From NCBI RefSeq assembly GCF_000718005.1, contig NZ_JODV01000006.1: a stretch of 64,000 nt of DNA; one strand, written 5' to 3'. Each line of letters begins with the position of its first letter. Position 1 is the stretch's first letter. Both the position numbers and the translations under genes were made by a program. Below are positions 14,229 to 23,348 of this stretch, in pieces. Source of the DNA: Actinoalloteichus_B caeruleus (GTDB lineage Bacteria > Actinomycetota > Actinomycetes > Mycobacteriales > Pseudonocardiaceae). Below the pieces are notes generated by a model. That model did no database searches, was not told where the DNA came from, and saw nothing but the letters and a program-made list of their open reading frames with translations.

Positions 14229-14861
14229 TCAGCGCCCGCTGCCCGAGCTTCCCGGGCTCATCTCGGTGGCGCGGCTGACCACGTGGTCGACGAAGCCGTA
14301 CTCCTTGGCCTCCTGCGCGGTGAACCAGCGGTCCCGGTCCGAGTCGGCCACGATCCGCTCCAGCGGCTGCCCCGTGTGGTCGGCGATGAGCTGCGCCATC
14401 TCGTCCTTGTCCTTCTTCCAGACCTCGGCCTGGATGGCGATGTCGGAGGCGGTGCCCCCGACGCCGGCGGACGGCTGGTGCATCATCACCCGGGCGTGCG
14501 GCAACGCGTACCGCTTGCCCCGGGCGCCGGCGGACAGCAGGAACTGCCCCATCGACGCCGCGAAACCCATCGCGACGGTGGCGACGTCGGGCTGGATCAG
14601 CTCCATCGTGTCGTAGATCGCCATGCCGGCGAAGACCGAACCACCGGGCGAGTTGATGTACAGGCGGATGTCGGCCTCGGGGTCCTCGGCCTCCAGCAAC
14701 ATCAGCTGCGCGCAGATCTGGTTGGCGATGTTCTCCTCGACCTGCGTGCCCAGGACGATGATCCGCTCACGCAGCAGGCGCTCGTACACCGAGTCGTTCA
14801 GCGAGAGGCCGGCGTTGGCTCCCCGCATGTAAGGCGTCAGGTTGGGTTGGTGGTGCGTCAC
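14229..14861 (-). CDS. clpP1: ATP-dependent Clp protease proteolytic subunit ClpP1
   Basis: A 210-aa paralogue of ClpP2 and partner in the mixed ClpP1P2 tetradecamer. The oxyanion region is INSPGGSVFAGMAIYDTM, the catalytic Ser is in GFAASMGQFLLSAG, and the His in VMMHQPSAG. The C-terminal TAQEAKEYGFVDHVV is typical. The short N-terminal arm (MTHHQPNLTPYMRGAN) is probably processed, as in relatives. It is the first gene of the clpP1-clpP2 operon, with a tig terminator upstream at 14982. Confidence 0.97.
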   Translation of the reverse strand: MTHHQPNLTPYMRGANAGLSLNDSVYERLLRERIIVLGTQVEENIANQICAQLMLLEAEDPEADIRLYINSPGGSVFAGMAIYDTMELIQPDVATVAMGFAASMGQFLLSAGARGKRYALPHARVMMHQPSAGVGGTASDIAIQAEVWKKDKDEMAQLIADHTGQPLERIVADSDRDRWFTAQEAKEYGFVDHVVSRATEMSPGSSGSGR

Positions 14862-14981
14862 GTCTGCCTGCCTTCTCCAACAAGTAGTCAGTCGTACACC
14901 CCGCCTCGGCTGCCCGGGGCGTCGAATGGCCGGGTTGCGCCGTTGGTTGTCCGGGGACTGGTGCTGTCGACCCTAACGAAA

Positions 14982-15013
14982 ACGGGCGGCGTTGATCCCG
15001 CAACACCGCCCGT
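14982..15013 (-). terminator. Intrinsic terminator of tig
   Basis: On the minus strand an 8-bp plus 4-bp stem (ACGGGCGG/CCGCCCGT and GTTG/CAAC with one C-A mismatch) is followed by a TTTT run. It begins 37 bp after the tig stop, so tig is transcribed separately from clpP1. Confidence 0.75.
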
Positions 15014-15049
15014 GTTCGCCGAGAGCGTGCGCCGGCTCGGTGCCGGCGG

Positions 15050-16417
15050 TCACTGCTCGCTGGTGGCCGTCTCCTCGGACTTCTTCTCCTCGCCCTCGGC
15101 CGGACCGAACAGCTCGTCCATGTCCACCGCGTTGCCGGACTCGTCGGTGACCGTCGCGTGCCGGACGACCCCGGCCAGCGCCTTGCCCCGCCGCACGTCG
15201 GCGTAGATCGCGCCGAGCTGGTTGGACTGCTGGGCCCGCTGCACGTACTCGTCCGGGCTCACGCCGAAGCGCTGCGCCTGGTAGATGATGCGCTGGGTGA
15301 GCTCCTCGTCGGAGACGCTGACCTGCTCGGCGTCGGCGATGGTGTCCAGCAGCAGCTGGGTGCGCACCGCCTTCTCCGCCTCCTCACGGGTCTGGGTCTC
15401 GAAGCTCTCCAGGTCCTGGCCCTGCTGCTCCAGCCACGCGGCGAACTGCTTCTCGTCGTGGTCGAACGGGTGCACCGCGTCGTGCTTGCGCACGTCGATC
15501 TCGGCCTCGACGACCTTCTCGGGCAGCGGCACCTCCGTGGTGGCCAGCAGCGCCTCCAGGACCTTGTCCCTGGCCTGCATGCCCTGCTGCATCCGCTTGA
15601 CCCGGGCCACCCGCTCCCGCAGGTCGCCGCGCAGCTCCTCGATGGTGTCGAACTCGCTGGCCAGCTGCGCGAACTCGTCGTCGGGCTCCGGCAGCTCCCG
15701 CTGCTTGACCGACTGGAGGACCACGCTGACCTCGGCGTCCCGCCCGGCGTGCTCCCCGGCGACCAGCTTGGTCGTGAAGTTCCTCGTCTCACCCTGCGAG
15801 GCGCCGACCAGGGCGTCGTCGATGCCCTCGACGAGCTGACCGGAACCGATCTCGTAGGACAGGCCGGAGGTGGTGGCCTCCTCGACGGGCTGCCCGTCGA
15901 CCGAGGCCGACAGGTCGATGACGACGAAGTCACCCTGCTGGGCCGGGCGGTCGACACCGGTGAGGGTACCGAAGCGGGCGCGCAACTCGTCGAGCTGCGA
16001 GTCGATGTCGCTCTCCTCGACCTCGACGTCGTCCACGGTCACCGCGAGCTCACCGAACGCGGGCACGGTGATCTCCGGCCGCACGTCGACCTCGGCGGTG
16101 AAGGTCAGCTCCTTGCCGTCGTCGAGGTTGGTGACCTCGATCTCCGGACGGCCCAGGGTCCGCACCTCGCCGGAGTTCACGGCCTCCAGGTACTTGGCCG
16201 GGATGGCCTCGTTCACGACCTCCTCGAGAACGACGCCCCGACCGATGCGGCTCTCCAGCACCCGGGCCGGGGCCTTGCCCGGCCGGAAGCCGGGGATGCG
16301 GACCTGACCCGCGAGCTTGCGGTAGGCACGATCGAAGTCGGGCTTGAGCTCGTCGAACGGCACCTCGACGTTGATCCGTACCCGCGTCGGGCTGAGCTGC
16401 TCGACGGTGCTCTTCAC
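15050..16417 (-). CDS. tig: Trigger factor, ribosome-associated chaperone
   Basis: The 455-aa protein carries the three trigger-factor regions. The N-terminal ribosome-binding domain includes the tail signature GFRPGKAP (about 44-51). The FKBP-type peptidyl-prolyl isomerase domain (about 155-245) begins near GDFVVIDLSASVDG. The C-terminal arm domain reaches to about 430, followed by an acidic, disordered tail (EGEEKKSEETATSEQ). It binds nascent chains at the ribosome exit. Gene order tig-clpP1-clpP2-clpX is ancient and conserved in bacteria, including M. tuberculosis Rv2462c-Rv2457c. Confidence 0.98.
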   Translation of the reverse strand: MKSTVEQLSPTRVRINVEVPFDELKPDFDRAYRKLAGQVRIPGFRPGKAPARVLESRIGRGVVLEEVVNEAIPAKYLEAVNSGEVRTLGRPEIEVTNLDDGKELTFTAEVDVRPEITVPAFGELAVTVDDVEVEESDIDSQLDELRARFGTLTGVDRPAQQGDFVVIDLSASVDGQPVEEATTSGLSYEIGSGQLVEGIDDALVGASQGETRNFTTKLVAGEHAGRDAEVSVVLQSVKQRELPEPDDEFAQLASEFDTIEELRGDLRERVARVKRMQQGMQARDKVLEALLATTEVPLPEKVVEAEIDVRKHDAVHPFDHDEKQFAAWLEQQGQDLESFETQTREEAEKAVRTQLLLDTIADAEQVSVSDEELTQRIIYQAQRFGVSPDEYVQRAQQSNQLGAIYADVRRGKALAGVVRHATVTDESGNAVDMDELFGPAEGEEKKSEETATSEQ

Positions 16418-16529
16418 GTGATCTCCTTGTGCGTTGCGGTCTCGGCTTGCCTCAGGGCAACGGGCGCCGCGGGAGTCTAGACAGAAATGACTGCCGAGAC
16501 GCCGTCGGGGCGGCAGGTCAACGGTTCGA

Positions 16530-16561
16530 GGCCGGGCCGATCCGGCTCGGCGGACCCGGCC
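16530..16561 (-). terminator. GC-rich hairpin between the TIR-NB-ARC-TPR gene and tig
   Basis: GGCCGGG (16530-16536) pairs with CCCGGCC (16555-16561) and the loop holds a further CCG/CGG. It is the only clear hairpin in the 265-bp gap between the end of the island gene and the tig start; the tig promoter must lie between it and 16417. Confidence 0.4.
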
Positions 16562-16682
16562 CGTTGATCACGTCACCGACCGCGCGCACGGCGCGGCCGG
16601 CGGGGCGCCACCCTGACCGACGATTCTAGGCGAGAGCGACCAGCCGGGAGCCCGGGGTGTCCCGGGCGTACGACCCGCGTCG

Positions 16683-19600
16683 TCACATCGGCGGCGGCTC
16701 CAGGTCGCAGTCGGCGCGCTGCCGGCCGATGGCGGCGATCACCTCGGGATGCCGTTCCCCGAGGGAGTCGCGGTAACGGGTCACGGTGTCGGCCTCCAGA
16801 TCCTTGGCCCGACCCCGGTCACCCCCGTCGAGCAGGTCGATGGCCAGGTTGGACGCGCAGGCCAGGGTGTGGGGGTGGCTCCGGCCCCTCGCTCGCCGCA
16901 ACTGCTCGAGCGTGCGTTCCCCCAGCAGCACGGCGCCCGGCTGGTCGCCCTCCGCGGCCAGGTCGCTCGACAGGTTCGTGGCGGCCGCCAGCGTGTAGGG
17001 GTGTTCCTCGCCCATCACGGTCCCCAGCAGCCCGTGGGTCTTCTCGTTCAGGGCCCTGGCGGCCTTGAGGTCGCCGAGGGCGCGCAGGATGATGGCCAGG
17101 TTGACCCCGGCCACCAACGTGTAGGGGTGCTGCTGGCCGAGCTGGCTCTTGCCGTTCTCGTAGGCCAGCCGGGCCTGGTGGACGGCCGCCGTGTAGTCGC
17201 GGCTCAACCGGAGGTCGTTGGCGAAGTTGGTGATGGCGGCGATCGTCTCCCGGTTGTTGGGCCCCAGCAGGGTGCGGTGGCGCTCCACGCCCTCCGCGGA
17301 CAGGCTGAGCGCCCTCGGGTAGTAGCCGGCCTTCCTCGCCGACACCGCCAGCCCCCGGAAGGCGCGCAGCGTCCCCAGGTTGCGGTCGCCGAGCACCCGC
17401 CGGTAGTTGTCGAACACCCGCTGCTGGGTGGTGTACGCCCTGGCGTAGAAACCGCACTCCCGGAGATCGTTGGCGACCGCGTTGGCCGAGAACAGGGTCC
17501 TCGGGTGGTTCTCGCCGTGGATCTTGCGCCGCCGGGCGAGGGTCTTCTCGTCCCGTTTGCGCGCCTCCTCGAACTCCCCGACCAGCCGCAGCGAGATCGC
17601 CAGGTTGTGCCCCGCGAGCAGGGTGTTGTGGTGGTCGCGGTCGAAGGCGTCGGTGAGCTGCCGCAGGGTCTGCTCGTCCAGCTCCCGGGCACCCCGGAAG
17701 TCACCCAGCTGCCGGAGGTCCGCGGCGTAGCCCATCGCCGCGTGGATGGCGTGCTCCGGGTACTCCTCGAAGCGGGCCCTGGCCACGTCGAGGAACCGGG
17801 CACCCAGTTCCCGGGCCTCGGCCACCCGGCCCGCCGACCGCAGCAGGTTCGAGTAGTGGATGCTCAGCGCCACCACGTCCGCGTGCTCGGCCCCCAGTCT
17901 CGGCTCCCACCGCCGCATCGCCCGCTGCCCCAGCTCGATGCCCGGCGCGTTCTCCCCCCGGTGCGCGAAGAAGCTCAGCACGTTGAGCACCATGCGCCGG
18001 ATCTCGGGGCTGTCGACCCGCTCGACGGCGTCGGAGTGGTCGACGTGCTGGGCGAGTTCCGCGTACCGGGACCACTGCCGCTGGTCGCCAGGGTCACCCG
18101 GGTCAGCGACCGCGAGCAGCTCGTGGACCGTGTTCCTGGCCTCCTCCGCCTGCGCGGGGGTGAGCCGGCCTCGTTGCGCGGCCTGCACCATCTGGTGCAA
18201 CTGGATGGCCGCTCCGCTGGACTCGTCGGTGCCGTGGGAGATCCGGGCCAACGCGTAGTGCCCGATGGCGTCGAGGATGCGGGCCCGCATCAGCGGGTTC
18301 CTGATCTGGGAGTGCAGCGGCTCCGGCAGCACCACCAGCGGACGCGGCCGGGACCCGATCATGTCCTCGGGGCTGAACAGCCGCAGCGGCACGCTGATCG
18401 GCGCGAAGTACGCGCCCAACCGCAGCAGTTGTTCGGCGGCGGGCTGCTCCTCGCGCAGCCGGTTCAGCGGGAGGTTCCACACCGCGGCCACCGAGCGGTC
18501 GTAGTGGGGCAGCTGGGTGTCCTCGAAGAGCTTCGTGTAGTGCTTGCCGTACAGGTGCAGGAACTCGGGCACCTGCTGCCTGCCGTGCCGGAGCCACCCG
18601 GCGGCCAGTTCCAGGGCCAGCGGGTGGTCACCCAGGACCTGCGCGACCCGTTCGGCCTCCATCGTGGACAGGTTCGCGATCCGGTGCAGGAAGTCGACAC
18701 TCTCGGGGCGGCTGAAGGCCCCCACCTCGATGAGCTCGCCGACCGTCTCCCAGTCGGGGTTGCGGGAGGTGATCAGCACGTGCCCGGGGCCGTCGGGCAC
18801 CCATCGCCACAGCTTCGTCGGATCGGTCGCCGCGTCGAAGATGATCAGCCAGCGGCGGAAGGGCTGCCCCCGGCGCAACGCCTCCCGCACCACGGAGACG
18901 ACCTGGTCGGCCTCCAACCCCTCGGTGCGGATCTGCATGGGCCCGATCAACTCGGCCAGGTCGTTCTTCGCCGTCGCCACGTTCTCGGCGCGCACGCACC
19001 ACACGAGGTCGTAGTCGGCGCGGAACCGGTGGGCGTACTCGAAGGCGAGCTGGGTCTTCCCGACGGCCGGCATGCCGTGCAGCACGGCCGGCTGCCGGGT
19101 CAACGGCTGCCGTCGTAACTGGACGCGGAGGGAGGCGAGCGCCTCCTCCCGGCCGGTGAACCGGCCGTGCGGCCGGGGGATGTGCCGACCCCACACCAGC
19201 GGCTGGTTGCCGGGGAAACGGGTCAACGCCTCGGCGGTGATCTTGCGGATCAGGGAGGGACGTTCCTCCACCCGGTCGGAGTCGGGAAGCCCGGCGAGCA
19301 GCCGTTCCCGCGCGCCCGCCTCGTCGACGTCCCGCAGGTCGATGTAGACGAAGGGGCGGCTCACCTCGGGGATCTCGCTGGGTGCCACCAGCGCGAGCAT
19401 CAGCCTGTCCAGGTGGGGCGCGGCCTCGTTCACCGCGGTGTCCCACTGCTCCGCGGTCCAGTCGCTGGCCTGGAAGAACGCGTCGCTCAGGACGGCGATC
19501 GTCAGGTCGTTGCCGGTCAGCCCCTTGCGCAGCAGCTCCGACAGGTCCGCCTCCGGCGCCGGAGCCCAGGTCACCAGCTCGACCGCGTACCCAGCGGGTT

Positions 19601-19736
19601 CGAGCTGCTGGCGGATCCACTCCGCCCACAACTGGTCGGCGCTGGCGTGGGAGATCAGCACCGACCGCGGCGGAAGTCCACCTGGCAGCACGTTCGGCCG
19701 GCCGGGGAAGTTGTCATTCGGACCCATGATCCCCAT
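16683..19736 (-). CDS. TIR-NB-ARC-TPR protein of the Fxs system (FxsT-like)
   Basis: A 1017-aa STAND protein. Residues 24-150 form a TIR-like domain (VLISHASADQLWAEW; WTAEQW with Glu96 as candidate catalytic residue). The NB-ARC module spans about 195-480, with P-loop GMPAVGKT (221-228), a Walker B-like WLIIFDAA and VLITSRNPDW. From about 560 onward a run of kinesin-light-chain-type TPRs repeats the LGxxHPxT theme (ENHPRTL, QQHPYTL, EEHPYTL, RSHPHTL), ending EPPPM. Such TPR proteins belong to Fxs-type RiPP loci, and here it follows the HExxH gene by 38 bp. It probably senses a ligand and acts through the TIR domain; that is inference. No separate TIR gene (fxsC) was found. Confidence 0.85.
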   Translation of the reverse strand: MGIMGPNDNFPGRPNVLPGGLPPRSVLISHASADQLWAEWIRQQLEPAGYAVELVTWAPAPEADLSELLRKGLTGNDLTIAVLSDAFFQASDWTAEQWDTAVNEAAPHLDRLMLALVAPSEIPEVSRPFVYIDLRDVDEAGARERLLAGLPDSDRVEERPSLIRKITAEALTRFPGNQPLVWGRHIPRPHGRFTGREEALASLRVQLRRQPLTRQPAVLHGMPAVGKTQLAFEYAHRFRADYDLVWCVRAENVATAKNDLAELIGPMQIRTEGLEADQVVSVVREALRRGQPFRRWLIIFDAATDPTKLWRWVPDGPGHVLITSRNPDWETVGELIEVGAFSRPESVDFLHRIANLSTMEAERVAQVLGDHPLALELAAGWLRHGRQQVPEFLHLYGKHYTKLFEDTQLPHYDRSVAAVWNLPLNRLREEQPAAEQLLRLGAYFAPISVPLRLFSPEDMIGSRPRPLVVLPEPLHSQIRNPLMRARILDAIGHYALARISHGTDESSGAAIQLHQMVQAAQRGRLTPAQAEEARNTVHELLAVADPGDPGDQRQWSRYAELAQHVDHSDAVERVDSPEIRRMVLNVLSFFAHRGENAPGIELGQRAMRRWEPRLGAEHADVVALSIHYSNLLRSAGRVAEARELGARFLDVARARFEEYPEHAIHAAMGYAADLRQLGDFRGARELDEQTLRQLTDAFDRDHHNTLLAGHNLAISLRLVGEFEEARKRDEKTLARRRKIHGENHPRTLFSANAVANDLRECGFYARAYTTQQRVFDNYRRVLGDRNLGTLRAFRGLAVSARKAGYYPRALSLSAEGVERHRTLLGPNNRETIAAITNFANDLRLSRDYTAAVHQARLAYENGKSQLGQQHPYTLVAGVNLAIILRALGDLKAARALNEKTHGLLGTVMGEEHPYTLAAATNLSSDLAAEGDQPGAVLLGERTLEQLRRARGRSHPHTLACASNLAIDLLDGGDRGRAKDLEADTVTRYRDSLGERHPEVIAAIGRQRADCDLEPPPM

Positions 19737-19774
19737 CGCCCTTCAGCTGGCACCCGGTAGTGAGCAGGTACAGG

Positions 19775-21697
19775 CTAGTCGCCCAAAGGCCGCCACCCTC
19801 CCATGTCGAGCGGTTCGTCGTACCCGGGTCCGGGCCGACCCTCGAATAACCAGCGTGCCACGGATATCGGGTCGGCGACGCCGTCGCACAATTGCCTGAT
19901 GCGGAGGTAAACCGCGTGGACCAACTCCGGACGGCACAGCAGCCACTCCGCGAGCCCCGGATCACCCGACCGCCGCTCGACCAAACCGAGCCCGACCCAG
20001 GCGTCCCGATGGCGGGGACTGTCCAGCAGGCGATTCCGGTAGCCGAGTTTCGCCGCGTCGTCCTCCCCTGCTATATCGGCAAGTTCCACCCGAAGTATCG
20101 CATCCCGCGCCATACCGTTGCCGTCCTGTGACCGAGAAAGCCGGCGCGCGACGAGATCGGGGTCCCGCACGGCCGCCCTCCGCAGACCGGCACGGGGGCT
20201 GTCGGGGCCCAGCGGGGGTGGGCACAGTTCGGTTTCCGGTGTCAACCTCGCCGGTGCCGGGCCGCCCGCCGCCCATTCCTCGGCCAGGTTGTTGACGAAT
20301 ACGGGATCGGCGCGGAGATTCCGCAACCTCCACTGCGCGCGGTGTTCGGCGGCGGCGTCGATCGCCAGGGCACGCTCGCGGACGGGAATCGGTTCCGCGC
20401 GCCAGCGGGACAACCGGCGTGACATCGTCGTGAGGAAATGCCGTCCGGCGGGGTTGAGCGCCGGCGAGGTGGCGAGCACCCGGGCGGCGAAATGCGTCTG
20501 GATGAGCCACAGCGCGAACTCGAAGTGCGCGGTCGCCCGCTCCGCGTCGTCCCCGCTCTGCCACCGCTGCCGCCGCCAGAAATCGGCGACCGCGAGGTGG
20601 GCGTAGACACCCTGCAACAGCGCGCCGGCCGGCCGAGGATCGTTGCGCCACGGCGCGTAGTAGCGGGCCGGGTCGTTCCCGTCGGCGAGCGGCACGAGGT
20701 CGAGGAGCGCGCTCAGCTTGGAATGCTGGAACTCGTGCACCAACACGGCGCCCAACTGCGCGGCGTCGGCCGGGAGGGAGAGGGCGACCGAGCCGAAGGC
20801 GTCGCTGTGGGTGGCGCTGCGGTTGCCACCCACTCGCCTCGCCATCGGCACCAGGGCCCGCAGTCCCGCCGCCAACTCGCGGGAGGACTCCGGGTGGTGC
20901 CGCTCCAACAGGTGCCAGCAGCGCTCCACCAGGTCCCGCCAGTCGCGCTCCTGGCCCTCCTCCAGGTGGTGGGCGGTCGCCAGATCGCCCCCGCCCCGGA
21001 ACGGGTCCACATCGTCCAGCAGCACGCGCAGGCTGAGCCGACCGCTGACGGCGATCCTGCTGATCGGACGCCACCCCGGCGCGGCCTTCCCCAGGTCGGT
21101 GGGCAGGGTCACGACGGCACCGCCGAACCACACCCGCACCCGAAGTCCCGAGGTGCCCCCCTCCGCCCGGACCAACGCCGGCGGCGGGCCCACCCGGTCG
21201 GACAACCCGGGGTCCTCCCCACGGACGTCGGTCGAGGCGCCCGGGGTGGGCTCCGGCGCGAGGACCACGCCGAGCGTGGGGAGCACCAGGCGCCCCTCCA
21301 CCAGCGGGACCGCGATCTCGAAGGGTTCGGCGGCTCGGATCGCGGCACTGGCGGCCAGGGCAGCCAGGTACCAGGAATCGTCCCGCACGTGGCGCCGGCC
21401 CCCCGCCTCCACGACGCTCCGCAGGCACCGTGTCGCCCACACCCCCACCTGCGGTTGGCCGAGGAGGTCCCGGACCACGTCAGGGCGGTTCCGCTCGACC
21501 CTCACCAGCAGGGGGAACGCCTCGGCGAGCCATCCCCGGCCCGGCTCTCCCGAGGGGGTGCGTTCGAGGAGGCCGCGCAGCAGCAACAGGTGCCGGCTCA
21601 GGCGGGCATCCCGCAGCAGCGTGACGGCCGCCGCGCCGCCCCGCCCCTCGGCGAGCGCGTCGAAGGACTCCGCGGGCAGCTGGTGGGTGCGGCTCAC
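19775..21697 (-). CDS. HExxH-type putative peptide beta-hydroxylase of the Fxs operon
   Basis: A 640-aa protein of the actinobacterial HEXXH-motif family found beside FxsB-type radical SAM enzymes. The motif HEFQH is at 321-325 (LVHEFQHSKLSALLDLV), followed by YYAPWRNDPRPAGALLQGVY, a typical downstream block. Members of this family are thought to be iron/2-oxoglutarate-dependent peptide hydroxylases rather than proteases. The GTG start overlaps the fxsB stop by 4 bp, so translation is coupled. The N-terminal 200 residues look like a substrate-recognition part (LPAESFDALAEG near the start). It would act on the FxsA-like precursor after or before cyclophane formation. Confidence 0.85.
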   Translation of the reverse strand: MSRTHQLPAESFDALAEGRGGAAAVTLLRDARLSRHLLLLRGLLERTPSGEPGRGWLAEAFPLLVRVERNRPDVVRDLLGQPQVGVWATRCLRSVVEAGGRRHVRDDSWYLAALAASAAIRAAEPFEIAVPLVEGRLVLPTLGVVLAPEPTPGASTDVRGEDPGLSDRVGPPPALVRAEGGTSGLRVRVWFGGAVVTLPTDLGKAAPGWRPISRIAVSGRLSLRVLLDDVDPFRGGGDLATAHHLEEGQERDWRDLVERCWHLLERHHPESSRELAAGLRALVPMARRVGGNRSATHSDAFGSVALSLPADAAQLGAVLVHEFQHSKLSALLDLVPLADGNDPARYYAPWRNDPRPAGALLQGVYAHLAVADFWRRQRWQSGDDAERATAHFEFALWLIQTHFAARVLATSPALNPAGRHFLTTMSRRLSRWRAEPIPVRERALAIDAAAEHRAQWRLRNLRADPVFVNNLAEEWAAGGPAPARLTPETELCPPPLGPDSPRAGLRRAAVRDPDLVARRLSRSQDGNGMARDAILRVELADIAGEDDAAKLGYRNRLLDSPRHRDAWVGLGLVERRSGDPGLAEWLLCRPELVHAVYLRIRQLCDGVADPISVARWLFEGRPGPGYDEPLDMGGWRPLGD

Positions 21698-22959
21698 CTC
21701 GCACCCGCCCGGAGCCTGGCCAGGTCCGCGCGCACGCGCCGGCTGACGTGGTCGACCAGGATTCGCAGGTCCGCGCAGTACACGGACGGGTTCAGGAAAC
21801 CCTCGCCAGCCCGGTACCGGTGCGCGTACAACCCACCTCCGCAGACCGCCACCACCGGACAGCTCCGGCAGGTGGGGGACAGGCCCGCCAGTCCCAACTG
21901 CCGGGCCACCACGGCGGGATGGTCCATCGCCTCCTCCAACCCGTCCGCGACGGTCAGCCCCGTCGCCGCGGCCCCGTCGAAGGCGGACCGCAGGGAGTCC
22001 ACCTGTTCGAGCGACCCGTCGGTGTCGACCACCACGAAGGCGACCGGGGCGAGCCCCACCGCCTCCGACCTGCTCCGGCCGCCCAACAGCAGGTTGACCA
22101 GTTCCTCGAACAGCCGGACCCTGGTCTCCCGTCGCGGCGCCCCGTACCACCGGTCGTAGACGGCCATCAGCCACCGGGCGTAGTTCCCGTCCGGCACCCG
22201 GCCCGGTGGGGGCGGGGTCGTCCAGTTCCCGTGCGGCAGGAGGAAATCCACCGCCGGCGGGGAGTAGGACAGGAGGTGCTCGTAGACCTCCACCGGGTCG
22301 TTGTCCAGGTCGACGACGGCGAGCAGTCCCGCGAACAACTCGGGGTGGGCGGCGGTCAGGCGTCGGATCCCGGCCGCGGCCGCCGCGTGACTTCCGCCGC
22401 CGCCCCGGCGGCGCCGGTGCCGGTCGTGCGCGTCGGCGCCGCCGTCCAGGCTGACGCCGACCCGGACCCGGTGTTCGGCGAGCACCCCCACGACCTCGTC
22501 GGTCAACAGCACCCCGTTGGTCTGGATGGCGAACCCGATGCGGGCGACCGGCTCCACGGACGCCCGCAGCACCCGGAGGACCCGGTCGAGCGCCACCGGG
22601 CCGACCAGGAGTGGTTCACCTCCGTGCAGGGTGATGCGGACGTCCGCCAGGTCATGCCGCCGCGCGTGCTCCGCGACCCGGTCGGCCACCACCCGGACCG
22701 TCTCCTGGCTCATCACGGCCGGAGTCCGGCGCCAGGACGTGTCGGCCATCTCGTAGAGGTAGCAGTAGTCGCAGGCCAGGTTGCAGCGCCCGTGCACCTT
22801 GAGCACGAACCGGGAGAACGGCAGACGTGGCTGGCCACGCTCACGCAGTCCCGCGACATCCAGGCCCCCCGGCCATTCCCGACCGGAGCCCGGGCGGTCG
22901 TCGCCTCCCGCCCGCCGTGGCTCGCCCCCACTCCCCGCGGTCACGGCAGGGCCCCTCAT
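21694..22959 (-). CDS. fxsB: FxsB-like radical SAM/SPASM peptide maturase
   Basis: A 421-aa radical SAM enzyme. The SAM-cluster motif CNLACDYC gives Cys59, Cys63 and Cys66, followed by YLYEMADTSWRR. ITLHGGEPLL, QTNGVLL and VSLDGGADAHDRHR are the core strands. The C-terminal SPASM-type end shows CRSCPVVAVCGGGLYAHRY and YCADL, with Cys ligands for auxiliary clusters. FxsB enzymes forge a three-residue cyclophane linking an aromatic ring to a nearby residue in the precursor. The ATG at 22959 overlaps the stop of the small precursor gene (ATGA). Confidence 0.92.
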   Translation of the reverse strand: MRGPAVTAGSGGEPRRAGGDDRPGSGREWPGGLDVAGLRERGQPRLPFSRFVLKVHGRCNLACDYCYLYEMADTSWRRTPAVMSQETVRVVADRVAEHARRHDLADVRITLHGGEPLLVGPVALDRVLRVLRASVEPVARIGFAIQTNGVLLTDEVVGVLAEHRVRVGVSLDGGADAHDRHRRRRGGGGSHAAAAAGIRRLTAAHPELFAGLLAVVDLDNDPVEVYEHLLSYSPPAVDFLLPHGNWTTPPPPGRVPDGNYARWLMAVYDRWYGAPRRETRVRLFEELVNLLLGGRSRSEAVGLAPVAFVVVDTDGSLEQVDSLRSAFDGAAATGLTVADGLEEAMDHPAVVARQLGLAGLSPTCRSCPVVAVCGGGLYAHRYRAGEGFLNPSVYCADLRILVDHVSRRVRADLARLRAGAR

Positions 22960-23150
22960 CCCGAGTCCAGCGGCGGCCCCGGGGGCTCGTTGTCGAAGTC
23001 GGCCAGCACCTGGCGGGGGGACGCGATCTCCCGCAGGACCCGCCGCAGCGAATTCACCAGCACCGAATCATCGGCCTCACACAAATGGTCCAGCCGAATG
23101 TCGGTGAGGTCCACGAGGCCGGAATCGAGACGGGCGTCAGTCTCCCACAC
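22956..23150 (-). CDS. fxsA: FxsA-like RiPP precursor with non-canonical C-terminus
   Basis: A 64-aa peptide. The leader (LVDLTDIRLDHL..ADDSVLVNSLRRVLREI) matches the FxsA leader pattern of a 'L-D-L' motif plus a VLxxSLRRVL helix. FxsA peptides normally end in FxSxx-COOH; here the C-terminus reads VLADFDN (Phe52-Asp53-Asn54) and then a ten-residue tail EPPGPPLDSG. Phe-Asp-Asn fits the general aromatic-x-x cyclophane pattern. The GTG start at 23150 has AGGAGGG at good distance. It overlaps the small ORF upstream by 14 bp and fxsB by 4 bp. The assignment rests on leader, size and position beside fxsB. Confidence 0.8.
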   Translation of the reverse strand: MWETDARLDSGLVDLTDIRLDHLCEADDSVLVNSLRRVLREIASPRQVLADFDNEPPGPPLDSG

Positions 23151-23322
23151 GGTCCACCCTCCTGACCCCGCCGAAAACGGGACGGAGGGACGACCCGGTG
23201 GGTAGAATACCGGCCAGCGCGGTGAGGGCCGGGGTGGTGGGACGGTATCGGTCGTAGGCCACGAGGGACATTCTCGACGAACGAACCACGACAATCGCCG
23301 TGGCGACGTTGTTGCTGACCAT
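23137..23322 (-). CDS. 61-aa leader ORF at the head of the Fxs operon
   Basis: The first ORF after a near-consensus promoter (23349-23377): ATG 23322 lies about 20 nt from the predicted transcript start and follows GGGGAG by five bases. About 78 percent of its codons end in G or C by my count, consistent with coding. The peptide begins MVSNNVATAIVVVRSSRMS, has a middle YDRYRPTTPALTALAG and ends GGVRRVDRVGD; there is no signal peptide and no FxSxx end. It overlaps fxsA by 14 bp, suggesting translational coupling. I do not recognise it. It may be a second precursor, a maturase helper or merely a coupling ORF. Confidence 0.5.
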   Translation of the reverse strand: MVSNNVATAIVVVRSSRMSLVAYDRYRPTTPALTALAGILPTGSSLRPVFGGVRRVDRVGD

Positions 23323-23348
23323 GACAACTCCCCGACGTATGCAACGCC

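Noticed and set aside
16749..19118. Long plus-strand open frames opposite the TIR-NB-ARC-TPR gene and, likewise, opposite the SAV_2336 gene at 23446-26496
   Set aside because: No ribosome sites and low-complexity products; the minus-strand proteins show clear domains.
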